From Acidobacteriaceae bacterium (GTDB lineage: Bacteria; Acidobacteriota; Terriglobia; Terriglobales; Acidobacteriaceae): a stretch of 64,000 nt of DNA. The position numbers and the translations under genes were made by a program. Positions 38,078-46,449 of this stretch are shown piece after piece. The number at the start of each line of letters is the position of its first letter. Within the stretch, counting starts at the first letter, position 1. The stretch is from positions 1 through 64,000 of the forward strand of contig PKXQ01000058.1 of NCBI GenBank assembly GCA_003132405.1, given 5' to 3'. The notes under the pieces were generated by a model. It was not told the DNA's origin, did no database searches, and saw only the letters and a list, made by a program, of their open reading frames with translations.

Positions 38078-39814
38078 TTAGGGCGTTTTAGCTCGCGCCC
38101 GCTCCCGCTTGGCGTCCTCGGGGCGGCCGGTGTGGTCGTAGGCGTCGGCGAGGGCTTGATGGCCCGGGGAGAAGCCGGGTAGGCGTCCGGTGGCGATCTC
38201 GAGGTGAACGACCGCTGTTTTGTATTCGCCAGTTTTTAGCAGGGTAGCGCCAATCTCGTAGTGTGCCCATGCGGAGTCGGGCTGAAGCTCGATGGCGGCA
38301 TGCAGATGCTTGGCCGCTTCGGCGTATTGGCCTTTGCGGGCCAGGTCGGCTCCCAGGGTGTATTGCGCGAGATAGAGGTTGGGGTCGGAGGCGACTACGG
38401 AGCTCAGCGCGGCTACGGCGCGATCTGGTTTGGACTGGTCGCGCGCCGAGGCTGCTTCGATTACTTTGTTGGCCGTCGCAATTCTGTCTTTCGGGTCGGT
38501 GCCAGCAACCGTGGCGGCGGAACTCGACGACTTTTGCATTCCTATGTATCCAAGCGAAGCTAGCTTCTGCATCTCGGAAGAACTCGATTCGGCGGAAGTC
38601 TTGCCGGCATCGGCGTTGAAATGGCGTGTGAAGTTATCGACCTGCGCCGACATGGTGTCGAGCGTGGCCTTCGAACTCTGCGCTAGATTGTGGGTGGCTC
38701 CTGGATCGGCAGTTAAGTCGTAGAGTTCGGGTTTGGGGGCGCTGATGTAGAGATATTTGCCGGCGCGCCAGGATTCCAGCGGGCTCCAGCCGAAGCCGCG
38801 TTGAGGTAGGTCGGCACGGGAATAGACGGGCTGGTCGCTCCCGCCTCCAGCTCTCGCTATGCGGAACAGAGACTGCCCTTGCATCTGAGAGGGAACGGCG
38901 ATGGCGGCGATTTCGAGGAGAGTGGGAGCGACGTCGACCAGCCGTACTTTGGCGGCAACGCGAGAGGTCGCTGGCTTGGCGGCGGGTTCGACCTGAGGGA
39001 GTTTGATTAGCAGCGGGACGTGGATGGTCTCGTCATAGAGAAAAATGCCATGGGTGTCTTCGCCGTGAGCTCCGAGGCTCTGGCCATGGCTTGCCACTAC
39101 TATCACTGCGGTATTTCCGTATATTTTGCGCTGCTGCAAGGCGCTGATCAGCTTACCGACGGCGGCATCAGCTGCGGTGACGGCCGCATTGTAGGACGCG
39201 CTTGGCACGTCCGCATCGCTGATGTGAACCCAGAGAAAGAATTGTCCCGGTGCCTGCGCATTGTGGTCGAGCCATGCGATGGCGCGGGAGACGACCTCGG
39301 ATCCGCGGCGCTCGGTGACGGGAGGACGCGAGTCGCCGGGAATTGCAGGCCGGAAACCGGCATCGTAAGTTTGGAAGCCGCGGTCGAAACCCTGCGCTAG
39401 TCCGTTCTGCGGGTCGAGATCAATCGAGCTGACGAATGCGGCGGTACGATAAGACTGCGCTTTGAGCAGGTCTGGAAGATAGGCAAGAGATGTGGGCAGT
39501 GTACCTCCGATCTCGGTCATGCCTGTGCTCTGCGGATAGGTGCCGGAAAGAATACTGGAGTGCGAAACGACGGTGGCGGGTGCCTGGGCATAAGTGTGAT
39601 CGAAGACGATGCACTCTGCCGCGAGGCGGTCGAGATTGGGAGTGAGCGCACCTTTCGCGCCGAGGAAGCCCATGTGATCGGCGCGGGCGGAATCGAGTGT
39701 GATCAGCAGCAGGTTTGGTTTGGATGCGGCAGCGGCGAAAGAAATAGAAAAAAGGAACAGACCCAGGCCGGCGAAGGCCTTTCTTGTCATTTCAATAATC
39801 GGCATAGTAATCAT
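38078..39814 (-). CDS. Sulfatase-family protein with C-terminal TPR repeats, possibly inactive
   Basis: Alkaline-phosphatase-superfamily protein with a signal peptide (TRKAFAGLGLFLFSISFAAA), a sulfatase domain (about 30-360) and TPR repeats (about 480-570). The first metal site is kept (ITLDSARADHMG, Asp 41), and the nucleophile region reads ATVVSHSSILSGTYP rather than CXPXR, as in other sulfatase-TPR proteins. The second metal site is altered: VVASHGQSLGAHGE where relatives have VTADHGESLG; Ser 242 replaces Asp. Its inner tail has MQKLASLGYIG. Start is uncertain (ATG 39814, 39805 or 39790). It is divergent from the phosphodiesterase cluster. Confidence 0.8.
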   Translation of the reverse strand: MITMPIIEMTRKAFAGLGLFLFSISFAAAASKPNLLLITLDSARADHMGFLGAKGALTPNLDRLAAECIVFDHTYAQAPATVVSHSSILSGTYPQSTGMTEIGGTLPTSLAYLPDLLKAQSYRTAAFVSSIDLDPQNGLAQGFDRGFQTYDAGFRPAIPGDSRPPVTERRGSEVVSRAIAWLDHNAQAPGQFFLWVHISDADVPSASYNAAVTAADAAVGKLISALQQRKIYGNTAVIVVASHGQSLGAHGEDTHGIFLYDETIHVPLLIKLPQVEPAAKPATSRVAAKVRLVDVAPTLLEIAAIAVPSQMQGQSLFRIARAGGGSDQPVYSRADLPQRGFGWSPLESWRAGKYLYISAPKPELYDLTADPGATHNLAQSSKATLDTMSAQVDNFTRHFNADAGKTSAESSSSEMQKLASLGYIGMQKSSSSAATVAGTDPKDRIATANKVIEAASARDQSKPDRAVAALSSVVASDPNLYLAQYTLGADLARKGQYAEAAKHLHAAIELQPDSAWAHYEIGATLLKTGEYKTAVVHLEIATGRLPGFSPGHQALADAYDHTGRPEDAKRERARAKTP

Positions 39815-39889
39815 GCCCGTAAGTTTAATGGCTGCGCTGCCATTGATCAAAAAACCAAAGAGTAAGTAAGTAGGCTGAGCCCTCCGGTC

Positions 39890-39917
39890 TTGACGGGCGG
39901 GTATCTCCTTGTACAAT
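39890..39917 (+). promoter_or_regulatory. Promoter of the phosphodiesterase cluster
   Basis: TTGACG (39890-39895), 16-bp spacer, TACAAT (39912-39917), reading toward the lipoprotein gene at 40005. It lies in the divergent spacer with the sulfatase-like gene. Confidence 0.65.
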
Positions 39918-39949
39918 CTATCTACCTGCTCCTCGGGATCCCCAATCTC

Positions 39950-39970
39950 GTGGTGATCTTGTATCACCAC
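39950..39970. promoter_or_regulatory. Perfect 8-bp inverted repeat in the 5' leader
   Basis: GTGGTGAT pairs with ATCACCAC across a 5-base gap (CTTGT), about 30 bases past the -10 box. It could be an operator or an mRNA hairpin. Confidence 0.5.
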
Positions 39971-40004
39971 CCATCGTTGGCTCGGGGCTAGCCTCGATAG
40001 CGCG

Positions 40005-42044
40005 ATGGCCCACCGTGAAGCTGGAGCAGATTACTTGCAGATACTTGTAGTGACCGCACCCTTCAGAAAACGCGTCCGTCTTGTATGCCTGCTGGCGCTG
40101 TGCGCCTCGGGGCTGAGCTTCCTGCTCTCTTGCCAGCGCGCTCATGGCGGAGCGGCTCGGTCGAAGAAGATGATCATCCTCGGCGTCGATGGGCTTGATC
40201 CGGACCTGCTGACGAAGTTTATGGCCGAGGGCAAGATGCCGAACTTTGCGCGGCTGGCCGGGGAGGGATCTTTCCGGCGTTTGACGACCAGCATTCCGCC
40301 GCAGAGTCCGGTGGCGTGGTCGAACCTGATTACTGGGATGAACGCGGGCGGGCACGGAATCTTTGATTTCATTCACCGCGATCCGAAAACTTTTCAGCTT
40401 TATTTTTCTACATCGAAGGTCGAAGGACCTAAACATAGCTTTCATCTTGGGAGTTGGGTGATTCCTCTGGGCAGCGGGTCGGCCGAGCAGTTGCGCCATG
40501 GCAAGGCTTTCTGGGAGATTCTCGACGAGCAAAGTGTTCCCAACTACGTTTATCGCATTCCCGCCAATTTTCCTCCGATCACGGCTAAGGGCAAGACGCT
40601 ATCTGGCATGGGCACGCCCGATCTACGCGGCACGTATGGCACATTTACTTTCTATACCGACGATCCGACAGCGGCCGTCGGCGCGATCGAAGGCGGAGAA
40701 ATTGTGCAGGTTGACGTGAAGAATAATCGGGTCACGACCAATCTGATTGGGCCGGACAATAGTTTTCGCAAGAACTCGCCTCCAGCGACGGAGCCGTTCA
40801 CGGTTGATGTGGATCCGCTGGAACCGGTGGCGCGAATAGGCTTGCAGGATCAACAATTTGTTTTGAAAGAAGGCGAGTGGAGTGGGTGGGTTCCGGTGGA
40901 ATTTCAGCTGATGCCGGTGATTGGAAATGTGAAGGGGATCTGCCGCTTTTATCTAAAGCAGACACATCCGCGTTTTCAACTTTACGTTTCGCCGATCAAT
41001 ATCGATCCCGAAAATCCTGCTCTTCCTATTTCGACGCCGACTAGTTATTCGAAGGACTTGGCGAAGCAGATTGGCGAATTCCACACACAGGGGATTGCCG
41101 AAGACACGAAGGCGCTGACCGCTGGGGTGCTCGACGATAAGGAATATCTCGAACAGGCGCATACGGTACTTGCCGAACATCGGCGGGCATTTGATGTTGA
41201 GTTCCCAAAATTTCATCAGGGACTGTTCTTCTTTTATTTTTCGAGCCTCGATTTGAACGGGCATATGATGTGGCGACTGACCGATCCGCAAAGTCCCGCG
41301 TATGACGCCGCACTGGCCGCACAGTATGGGGGGGCGCTGGAGGAATTTTATGAGCAGATCGATCAGGTGCTCGGAGAGGTGCTGCCGAAAGTCGACAATA
41401 ATACGACGCTGCTCGTGCTGTCCGATCATGGATTTGCTCCTTATCGGCATTCGTTCAACTTGAATACCTGGCTGCTGAATCATGGCTACATCACACGCAA
41501 GGAGGGCGCTAGCGGTGATCCGAACGAGCCTTTCTCTGACGTGGATTGGAGCCGCACGCGCGCTTACGGGCTGGGATTGAACGGTCTCTATCTGAATATT
41601 CGCGGACGCGAGCGCGAGGGCATCGTCGAGCCTGGGGCGCAGGCTGATGCGCTGCTCAGCGAAATCCGGCAGAAGCTTTTGGATGTGCGCGATCCGAAAG
41701 ATGGATCGCAAGTAATTACGCGAATCGATTTTGCTAGCGAGGCCTATCAAGGGCCGTATGCGCGCACGGGGCCGGATGCGCTGGTCGGTTACAACCGCGG
41801 CTATCGCGCGGGGTGGAAAACGATTCTGGGGGCGTTTCCGCCGGATGTGCTCGAGGACAACACAAACGCGTGGAGCGGCGATCATTGCATGGATTTTACG
41901 AAAGTTCCGGGGGTGCTGTTGAGCAACCGGAAGATCGCTGCGCAGGCTCCGGCATTGACGGATATTGCACCCACGATTTTGTCGGAATTTGGAATCGCAA
42001 AAACGAAGGATATGATGGGGCAGTCGGTGTTTCAGTCGCGGTAG
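40005..42044 (+). CDS. Lipoprotein phosphodiesterase of the alkaline-phosphatase superfamily (COG3379-like)
   Basis: 679 residues. A lipoprotein signal ends at LLSC (40-43). The type I phosphodiesterase/nucleotide pyrophosphatase core has GVDGLDPDLLTKFMAEGKMP (metal Asp 62), the nucleophile region SPVAWSNLITGMN (101-113), DLNGHMMW, LSDHGFAPYRHSF, SRTRAYGLGLNGLYLNIRGR and WSGDHCMDF. The protein belongs to a family of unknown substrate. ATG 40005 lacks a ribosome binding site; TTG 40035, with GGAG 10 bases upstream, may be the true start. First gene of a cluster of four, paralogous to the fourth. Confidence 0.85.
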   Translation: MAHREAGADYLQILVVTAPFRKRVRLVCLLALCASGLSFLLSCQRAHGGAARSKKMIILGVDGLDPDLLTKFMAEGKMPNFARLAGEGSFRRLTTSIPPQSPVAWSNLITGMNAGGHGIFDFIHRDPKTFQLYFSTSKVEGPKHSFHLGSWVIPLGSGSAEQLRHGKAFWEILDEQSVPNYVYRIPANFPPITAKGKTLSGMGTPDLRGTYGTFTFYTDDPTAAVGAIEGGEIVQVDVKNNRVTTNLIGPDNSFRKNSPPATEPFTVDVDPLEPVARIGLQDQQFVLKEGEWSGWVPVEFQLMPVIGNVKGICRFYLKQTHPRFQLYVSPINIDPENPALPISTPTSYSKDLAKQIGEFHTQGIAEDTKALTAGVLDDKEYLEQAHTVLAEHRRAFDVEFPKFHQGLFFFYFSSLDLNGHMMWRLTDPQSPAYDAALAAQYGGALEEFYEQIDQVLGEVLPKVDNNTTLLVLSDHGFAPYRHSFNLNTWLLNHGYITRKEGASGDPNEPFSDVDWSRTRAYGLGLNGLYLNIRGREREGIVEPGAQADALLSEIRQKLLDVRDPKDGSQVITRIDFASEAYQGPYARTGPDALVGYNRGYRAGWKTILGAFPPDVLEDNTNAWSGDHCMDFTKVPGVLLSNRKIAAQAPALTDIAPTILSEFGIAKTKDMMGQSVFQSR

Positions 42045-42072
42045 AGCGCTACAAACACGAACGGGAGAAATC

Positions 42073-42276
42073 ATGTTTGGGTCACACAAGGTGAAGATCG
42101 AAGGCGAACTGCTGGAGAAGGTCAAGCAGTGTTCGGATGCGGCCGGGTACGAATCAATTGATGAGTTCGTTATCCACATGCTGGAAAAAGAAACCAAGAA
42201 AATTATTCCGGACGAGAGCAGCACGTCGAAAGAAGAAATACAAAAACGCCTGCGCGGATTAGGGTACATCGAGTAG
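42073..42276 (+). CDS. Small ribbon-helix-helix-like protein with a LGYIE tail
   Basis: 67 residues. SHKVKIEGELLEKVKQCSDA, then AGYESIDEFVIHMLEKE, has the strand-helix-helix pattern of Arc/MetJ-type proteins, but lacks obvious strand DNA-contact residues beyond KVKIE. The C terminus EEIQKRLRGLGYIE resembles a motif commonly seen at or near the end of sulfatase and phosphodiesterase proteins. It lies 28 bases after the lipoprotein gene and one base before the next gene, clearly in one operon. It could be an accessory or regulator of the cluster; not assigned. Confidence 0.65.
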   Translation: MFGSHKVKIEGELLEKVKQCSDAAGYESIDEFVIHMLEKETKKIIPDESSTSKEEIQKRLRGLGYIE

Positions 42277-42277
42277 C

Positions 42278-43096
42278 TTGACCGCTCTCTACAACCCGAC
42301 GGCTGGCTATGCGGCTGCGCTTGCGGCTTTCAGCTGGCTGACCAGTCCGCTGGCGATTGTGATTGCGCTGTCGCTGGTGGTCGGGCTGCTGATGGTGGTT
42401 TTATTCGGCTATACGTCGGATCAAAAAGCGATTGGAATTGCGAAGGATCAACTGAAAGCTCACCTGCTGGCGGTGCGGCTTTATCGCGATCAGATCCCGG
42501 TAGTGATGGGGTCGTATGGCAAGATTCTGCGCGGCACGGGGCGTTATTTGAAACTCGCGTTCAAGCCGCTGCTCTACGTGATTGTTCCGATCACGTTGTT
42601 GATGGTGCAGGTGGATCGCTATCTGGGGCAAACTCCGATTGCTGTGAACGCGCCGTTTTTGCTGACGGTGCACACGACCACTGGCGAGGCGCTGAATGAC
42701 GCTGCTCTGGAGCTGCCGCCTGAGATTACAATGACCGCGCCTCCGGTACATGTTGTGGCGGAGAACGAGGTCGTCTGGCGATTGGCTGGCGCGAAAGGCG
42801 GCAGGTATGCATTGAAGATCGGCGCCGGCGGCCAGAGCGTGGAAAAGGCGGTTTGCGTTGGCGGGGATCTGCCGCGTATTTCGACGGTCCGTTTGCGCGG
42901 GAAATTTTGGGAGCGGATGTTCTCGTCGGCGGAGCCTGCGATACCGGGGGATAGTCCGATTGAGTCGATATCAATCAATTATCCGGATCGAGACATTGCG
43001 GTCGCGGGTTATGAGATGAACTGGATTTGGATGTTCTTTGTCTTATCGATGGTGGCGGGATTTGTGTTTAAGGAACTTTTGGGGATTCAGATATGA
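42278..43096 (+). CDS. Three-TM membrane protein resembling EMC3/TMCO1 (DUF106, Oxa1 superfamily)
   Basis: 272 residues. A first TM (about 25-45) leads to a cytoplasmic charged helix pair starting TSDQKAIGIAKDQLKAHLLA, then KLAFKPLLYVIVPITLLMVQ (second TM, about 95-113), as in DUF106 proteins. Unlike those, a ~125-residue beta-rich periplasmic part (120-245) and a third TM (about 248-268) follow. TTG 42278 is the only usable start. It overlaps the next gene by four bases (ATGA). I find no annotation that fits the whole; the EMC3 resemblance needs a profile search. Confidence 0.5.
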   Translation: MTALYNPTAGYAAALAAFSWLTSPLAIVIALSLVVGLLMVVLFGYTSDQKAIGIAKDQLKAHLLAVRLYRDQIPVVMGSYGKILRGTGRYLKLAFKPLLYVIVPITLLMVQVDRYLGQTPIAVNAPFLLTVHTTTGEALNDAALELPPEITMTAPPVHVVAENEVVWRLAGAKGGRYALKIGAGGQSVEKAVCVGGDLPRISTVRLRGKFWERMFSSAEPAIPGDSPIESISINYPDRDIAVAGYEMNWIWMFFVLSMVAGFVFKELLGIQI

Positions 43097-45315
43097 AAAG
43101 ATCGTGTGGAGCGGGCGCCCTCGCCCGCTTGCGTGGATTGGCCATCAAGTTGGGACGTGGTCGCCCGTCACTGCAAAACGAGCGCCGGCCTTTCGCGGGC
43201 GGGTGTGTCCGCGCCACACCATTGTTGCTGATTGTCCTGATTTTTCTACCTGCCCTTGCTCATGCGTATGCCGGTCCGGGCGCGGGATTTGCGGTGCTGT
43301 CGTCGTTCTGGGCGATCTTCGTTGCGTTTCTTTATTCGTTTTATGCGCTGATGACTTGGCCGTTCCGGCAGTTGTTTCGTTTCTTGCGGCGGCGCAACGC
43401 TTATGGAAAAGCAACGTTTGAGCGGGCGGTGATTTTGGGATTTGACGGTATGGATCCGGAACTTGCCGATCGCTTTATGAAAGAAGGCAGGTTGCCGAAT
43501 CTGTCGAAGTTGCGCGACCAAGGAACCTTCAGCAAGCTTCGCACTACATTTCCGGCGATTTCTCCGGTGGCATGGTCGACGTTTATGACGGGAGTGAATC
43601 CTGGGAAGCACAACATCTACGACTTCCTGGCGTGCGACAGGAATAGTTATCTGCCGTATCTTTCGTCAGCTGAAATCAAGGGGCCGAAGCGCCATATCAA
43701 GATTGGCAAGTATTCAATACCGTTTGGGAAGACCGAAATCAAGGCGATGCGCAAGGGGACGCCGTTCTGGCATTGGCTAGGCGATGCGGGGATTTTTAGT
43801 TCGGTGATTCGCGTTCCGGTCACGTTTCCGCCGGAGAAATTTCAAGGCGTGCTGCTTTCCGGAATGTGCGTGCCCGATCTTAAGGGAAGTCAGGGCACGT
43901 TTTGTTTCTGCACCACTCGCGCTTCGAGCGACAAATTTCGCGAGGGCGGTGTGCGCATACCGATTGAGCGTAAGAACGGTGTTTGCCGATCGTTTGTGCC
44001 GGGGCCGGATAATCCAGTGAAGGAGAACGCCGGCGAAGTGCGCATGGAATTTGAACTCAAGCCAGAAGTGGGATCGAAGCAGGCGCGTTTCACGGTAGGC
44101 TCAGAGAAGTTTACGTTGAAAGTCGGCGAATATTCCGAATGGATTACCGCCGAATTCAAGGCCGGCATGGGCTTTACAGCGCATGGCATTTGCCGTTTCT
44201 ATCTCAAGGAACTTTCGCCGGAGGTTGAAGTTTACGTTACGCCGGTGAATATCGATCCCGGACATCCCGATCTGCCGATCTCACACCCGGTTACTTATTC
44301 AATTTATCTGGCGAAGCTTTTTGGGCCATATGCCACGCTCGGACTCGCGGAAGATACGTGGGCCCTGAATGAGCATGTGCTCGATGATGATGCTTTTCTG
44401 GCGCAGGCTTATGGCAATCACGAAGATCGCGAGCGCATGCTCTTTGATGCACTCGATAAAACCAAGCAAGGGCTGTGCACCTGCGTCTTTGATACGACCG
44501 ACCGCGTTCAACACATGTTCTGGCGCTATCTGGAGGAGGATCATCCGGCGGCGCGCGATGTTCCGCATAGCGAGCATCCGCAGGTGATTCAGGATCTTTA
44601 TGAGCGCATGGATCGGCTGATCGGGCGGGTGATGGAAAAAATTGATGAAGACACGCTGCTGATGGTCATTTCCGATCATGGGTTCAAGTCCTTTGCGCGC
44701 TGCATGAATGTGAATGCCTGGCTGCATCAGAATGGGTATCTCGCGCTAAAGGAAGGTAAGACGGAGAGTGGCGATTGGTTCGAGGATGTGGATTGGTCAC
44801 GCACGCGGGCTTACACCATGGGCCTCAACGGACTTTATTTGAATATCAAGGGTCGTGAGAAGCAGGGAATCGTCGATCCATCGGAAGCGGAAGCGTTGAA
44901 GGCCGAGTTACAGAAGGGCCTGAACGGGTTGGTAGATCCGGCTTCTGGCGCGATTGGGATTACAGGCGTGTTTATTGCCGACAATATTTACCGCGGACCC
45001 TACACGGAGAATTCCCCGGACCTGATTGTCGGCTATGGCGCGGGCTATCGCGCTTCGTGGGATTCGGTGATGGGCAAAGTCACGTCGCAGATTTTTGAGG
45101 ACAACATCAAGGCTTGGAGCGGCGACCACTGCATCGATCCGCGATTGGTTCCGGGCGTTCTATTTTCGAGTCACAAGTTTGTAGAGGAAAAGCCGGCGAT
45201 TGTCGATGTAGCGCCGACGATTTTGAAACTGTTTGGGCTGGCGCTGCCGGCACATTTCGACGGCAAACCGTGGACGCTGGCGACGAAGGCGAGTGCGGTT
45301 ATGCCTGCGTCTTAG
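43093..45315 (+). CDS. Membrane-anchored phosphodiesterase of the alkaline-phosphatase superfamily
   Basis: 740 residues. After an odd Gly/Arg-rich lead (residues 4-43, made from an inserted repeat) come two hydrophobic stretches (about 43-58 and 66-90) separated by AYAGPGAGF. The catalytic domain follows: GFDGMDPELADRFMKEGRLP, SPVAWSTFMTGVNPGKHNIY, TTDRVQHMFWRYLEEDHPAA, ISDHGFKSFARCMNVNAWLH, RTRAYTMGLNGLYLNIKGRE, WSGDHCID. It matches the lipoprotein gene at 40005 over the entire domain, so they arose by duplication. Coupled to the preceding membrane-protein gene (ATGA). Substrate unknown. Confidence 0.85.
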   Translation: MKRSCGAGALARLRGLAIKLGRGRPSLQNERRPFAGGCVRATPLLLIVLIFLPALAHAYAGPGAGFAVLSSFWAIFVAFLYSFYALMTWPFRQLFRFLRRRNAYGKATFERAVILGFDGMDPELADRFMKEGRLPNLSKLRDQGTFSKLRTTFPAISPVAWSTFMTGVNPGKHNIYDFLACDRNSYLPYLSSAEIKGPKRHIKIGKYSIPFGKTEIKAMRKGTPFWHWLGDAGIFSSVIRVPVTFPPEKFQGVLLSGMCVPDLKGSQGTFCFCTTRASSDKFREGGVRIPIERKNGVCRSFVPGPDNPVKENAGEVRMEFELKPEVGSKQARFTVGSEKFTLKVGEYSEWITAEFKAGMGFTAHGICRFYLKELSPEVEVYVTPVNIDPGHPDLPISHPVTYSIYLAKLFGPYATLGLAEDTWALNEHVLDDDAFLAQAYGNHEDRERMLFDALDKTKQGLCTCVFDTTDRVQHMFWRYLEEDHPAARDVPHSEHPQVIQDLYERMDRLIGRVMEKIDEDTLLMVISDHGFKSFARCMNVNAWLHQNGYLALKEGKTESGDWFEDVDWSRTRAYTMGLNGLYLNIKGREKQGIVDPSEAEALKAELQKGLNGLVDPASGAIGITGVFIADNIYRGPYTENSPDLIVGYGAGYRASWDSVMGKVTSQIFEDNIKAWSGDHCIDPRLVPGVLFSSHKFVEEKPAIVDVAPTILKLFGLALPAHFDGKPWTLATKASAVMPAS
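43104..43219 (+). mobile_element. MITE-like insertion at the N terminus of the phosphodiesterase gene
   Basis: A 116-bp stretch with imperfect terminal inverted repeats, GTGTGGAGCGGGCG at the left and the reverse complement of GTGTGGCGCGGACA at the right (11 of 14 bases). Next to the left end is a strong hairpin, AGCGGGCG with CGCCCGCT around loop CCCT (43110-43129). It is read in frame as residues 4-43 of the protein, which look unlike a signal peptide. No clear target duplication is visible. Confidence 0.5.
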
Positions 45316-45546
45316 TTCCGGCGGTCTCGCGTAGAGCAGGCCAACATTCCTCGCCATCCTTGTTTTACGCGTCGTGCCGCTATCGACGTCTAAGAAGTCT
45401 TATGCGGTTGTCCTGGATATTCGTAAGGGGACGAACGCGTGCGATCGCGTTGCGGCGGATAAGAAAACAACTGATTTCCGCAGTCATTTTGCGCCGTCGC
45501 GGGGAGGCCTCCGCGGTCGTCGAAGCCTAAGAGGGCATCCCCGTCT

Positions 45547-46449
45547 TTAGGAGGCGGCGAGGTTTGTCCGCAGTCCCATGCCCGCCAGCACGCCCCGCAG
45601 ATATGAGAAGCTGGCAATCACTCCCGGCATCGGATCGTCGGGATGAATTTCATACTCCAGGTCGACGAAGCCCTTGTACTTGACGGCCACAAGGGCTTCA
45701 AACATTTCGCGCACCGGCATCATGCCCTCTCCCACGGCGACCTGACTCTCTTTGTCGTGGAAGTCCGCGAGGTCCTTCATGTGTACATTGAATAGTCTCG
45801 CGCCCGCTTCGCGGATCGCCTGCACCACGTCCGTCCCCGCGCGCACCGCGTGCCCGACATCAATGCAGCAGCCCATTCGCGGATCCATATTCTTCACCAC
45901 CTTCAGCACATCGAGCGGCGATGGCCACAACTTATCTTCCGGTCCGTGATTGTGAATCGCGATGCGAATGTCATAGTCTCTTGCGAACTTTTCAATTCGC
46001 GGCAAAGTTTCGACGGCCGGGTCTCCGGCGACAATTACGCGGATGCCGGCTCGCTTGCAATATTCGAATTTACTCCGTATGTCAGCATCCTCATCCTTGG
46101 GAAAATAAATAGCTCCAGCGGCATGGAGAGTGATGCCGGCGGCGGCATAGTCCGCGAGCGCGGCTGACTCTTGCTGTGGGTCGAGGGGAAGGTGATCTTT
46201 GACGTCCTTTGCGTTCAAGGCAGAGACCTTGAGCTGCTTCATGAAGCCGATCAACTGCGCGCGAGTGAAGTTACGGAACGTATAACTCGTGAGCCCCAAC
46301 CGAATCGGCCGCGCTTCTTCGGCAGATGGCTTTTCATCGCGTGATGCCAGGGATGAGCCCAAGCTGCCGATCGGAGCAGCTAACGCCACAGCAGTTAGCG
46401 TTCCCGAGCGAACGAAATCGCGGCGAGATAATCTTCCATCCCTAGACAT
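45547..46449 (-). CDS. Tat-exported sugar phosphate isomerase/epimerase-like TIM barrel (1)
   Basis: 300 residues. Tat signal SRRDFVRSGTLTAVALAAPI at the N terminus. The xylose-isomerase-like barrel has LGLTSYTFRNFTRAQLIGFM, ALADYAAAGITLHAAGAIYF, the metal-binding DIRIAIHNHGPEDK, GCCIDVGHAVRAGTDV, LFNVHMKDLADF and KYKGFVDLEYEIHPDD. Members of this group include 3-keto-glycoside lyases and isomerases. Its first 8 bases overlap the end of the Gfo/Idh/MocA gene, so the two are co-translated. Confidence 0.85.
   Translation of the reverse strand: MSRDGRLSRRDFVRSGTLTAVALAAPIGSLGSSLASRDEKPSAEEARPIRLGLTSYTFRNFTRAQLIGFMKQLKVSALNAKDVKDHLPLDPQQESAALADYAAAGITLHAAGAIYFPKDEDADIRSKFEYCKRAGIRVIVAGDPAVETLPRIEKFARDYDIRIAIHNHGPEDKLWPSPLDVLKVVKNMDPRMGCCIDVGHAVRAGTDVVQAIREAGARLFNVHMKDLADFHDKESQVAVGEGMMPVREMFEALVAVKYKGFVDLEYEIHPDDPMPGVIASFSYLRGVLAGMGLRTNLAAS

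Noticed and set aside
40953-42269. 438-residue minus-strand ORF across the phosphodiesterase lipoprotein gene
   Set aside because: Arg/His-rich shadow without recognisable domain; the plus strand encodes a full conserved enzyme.
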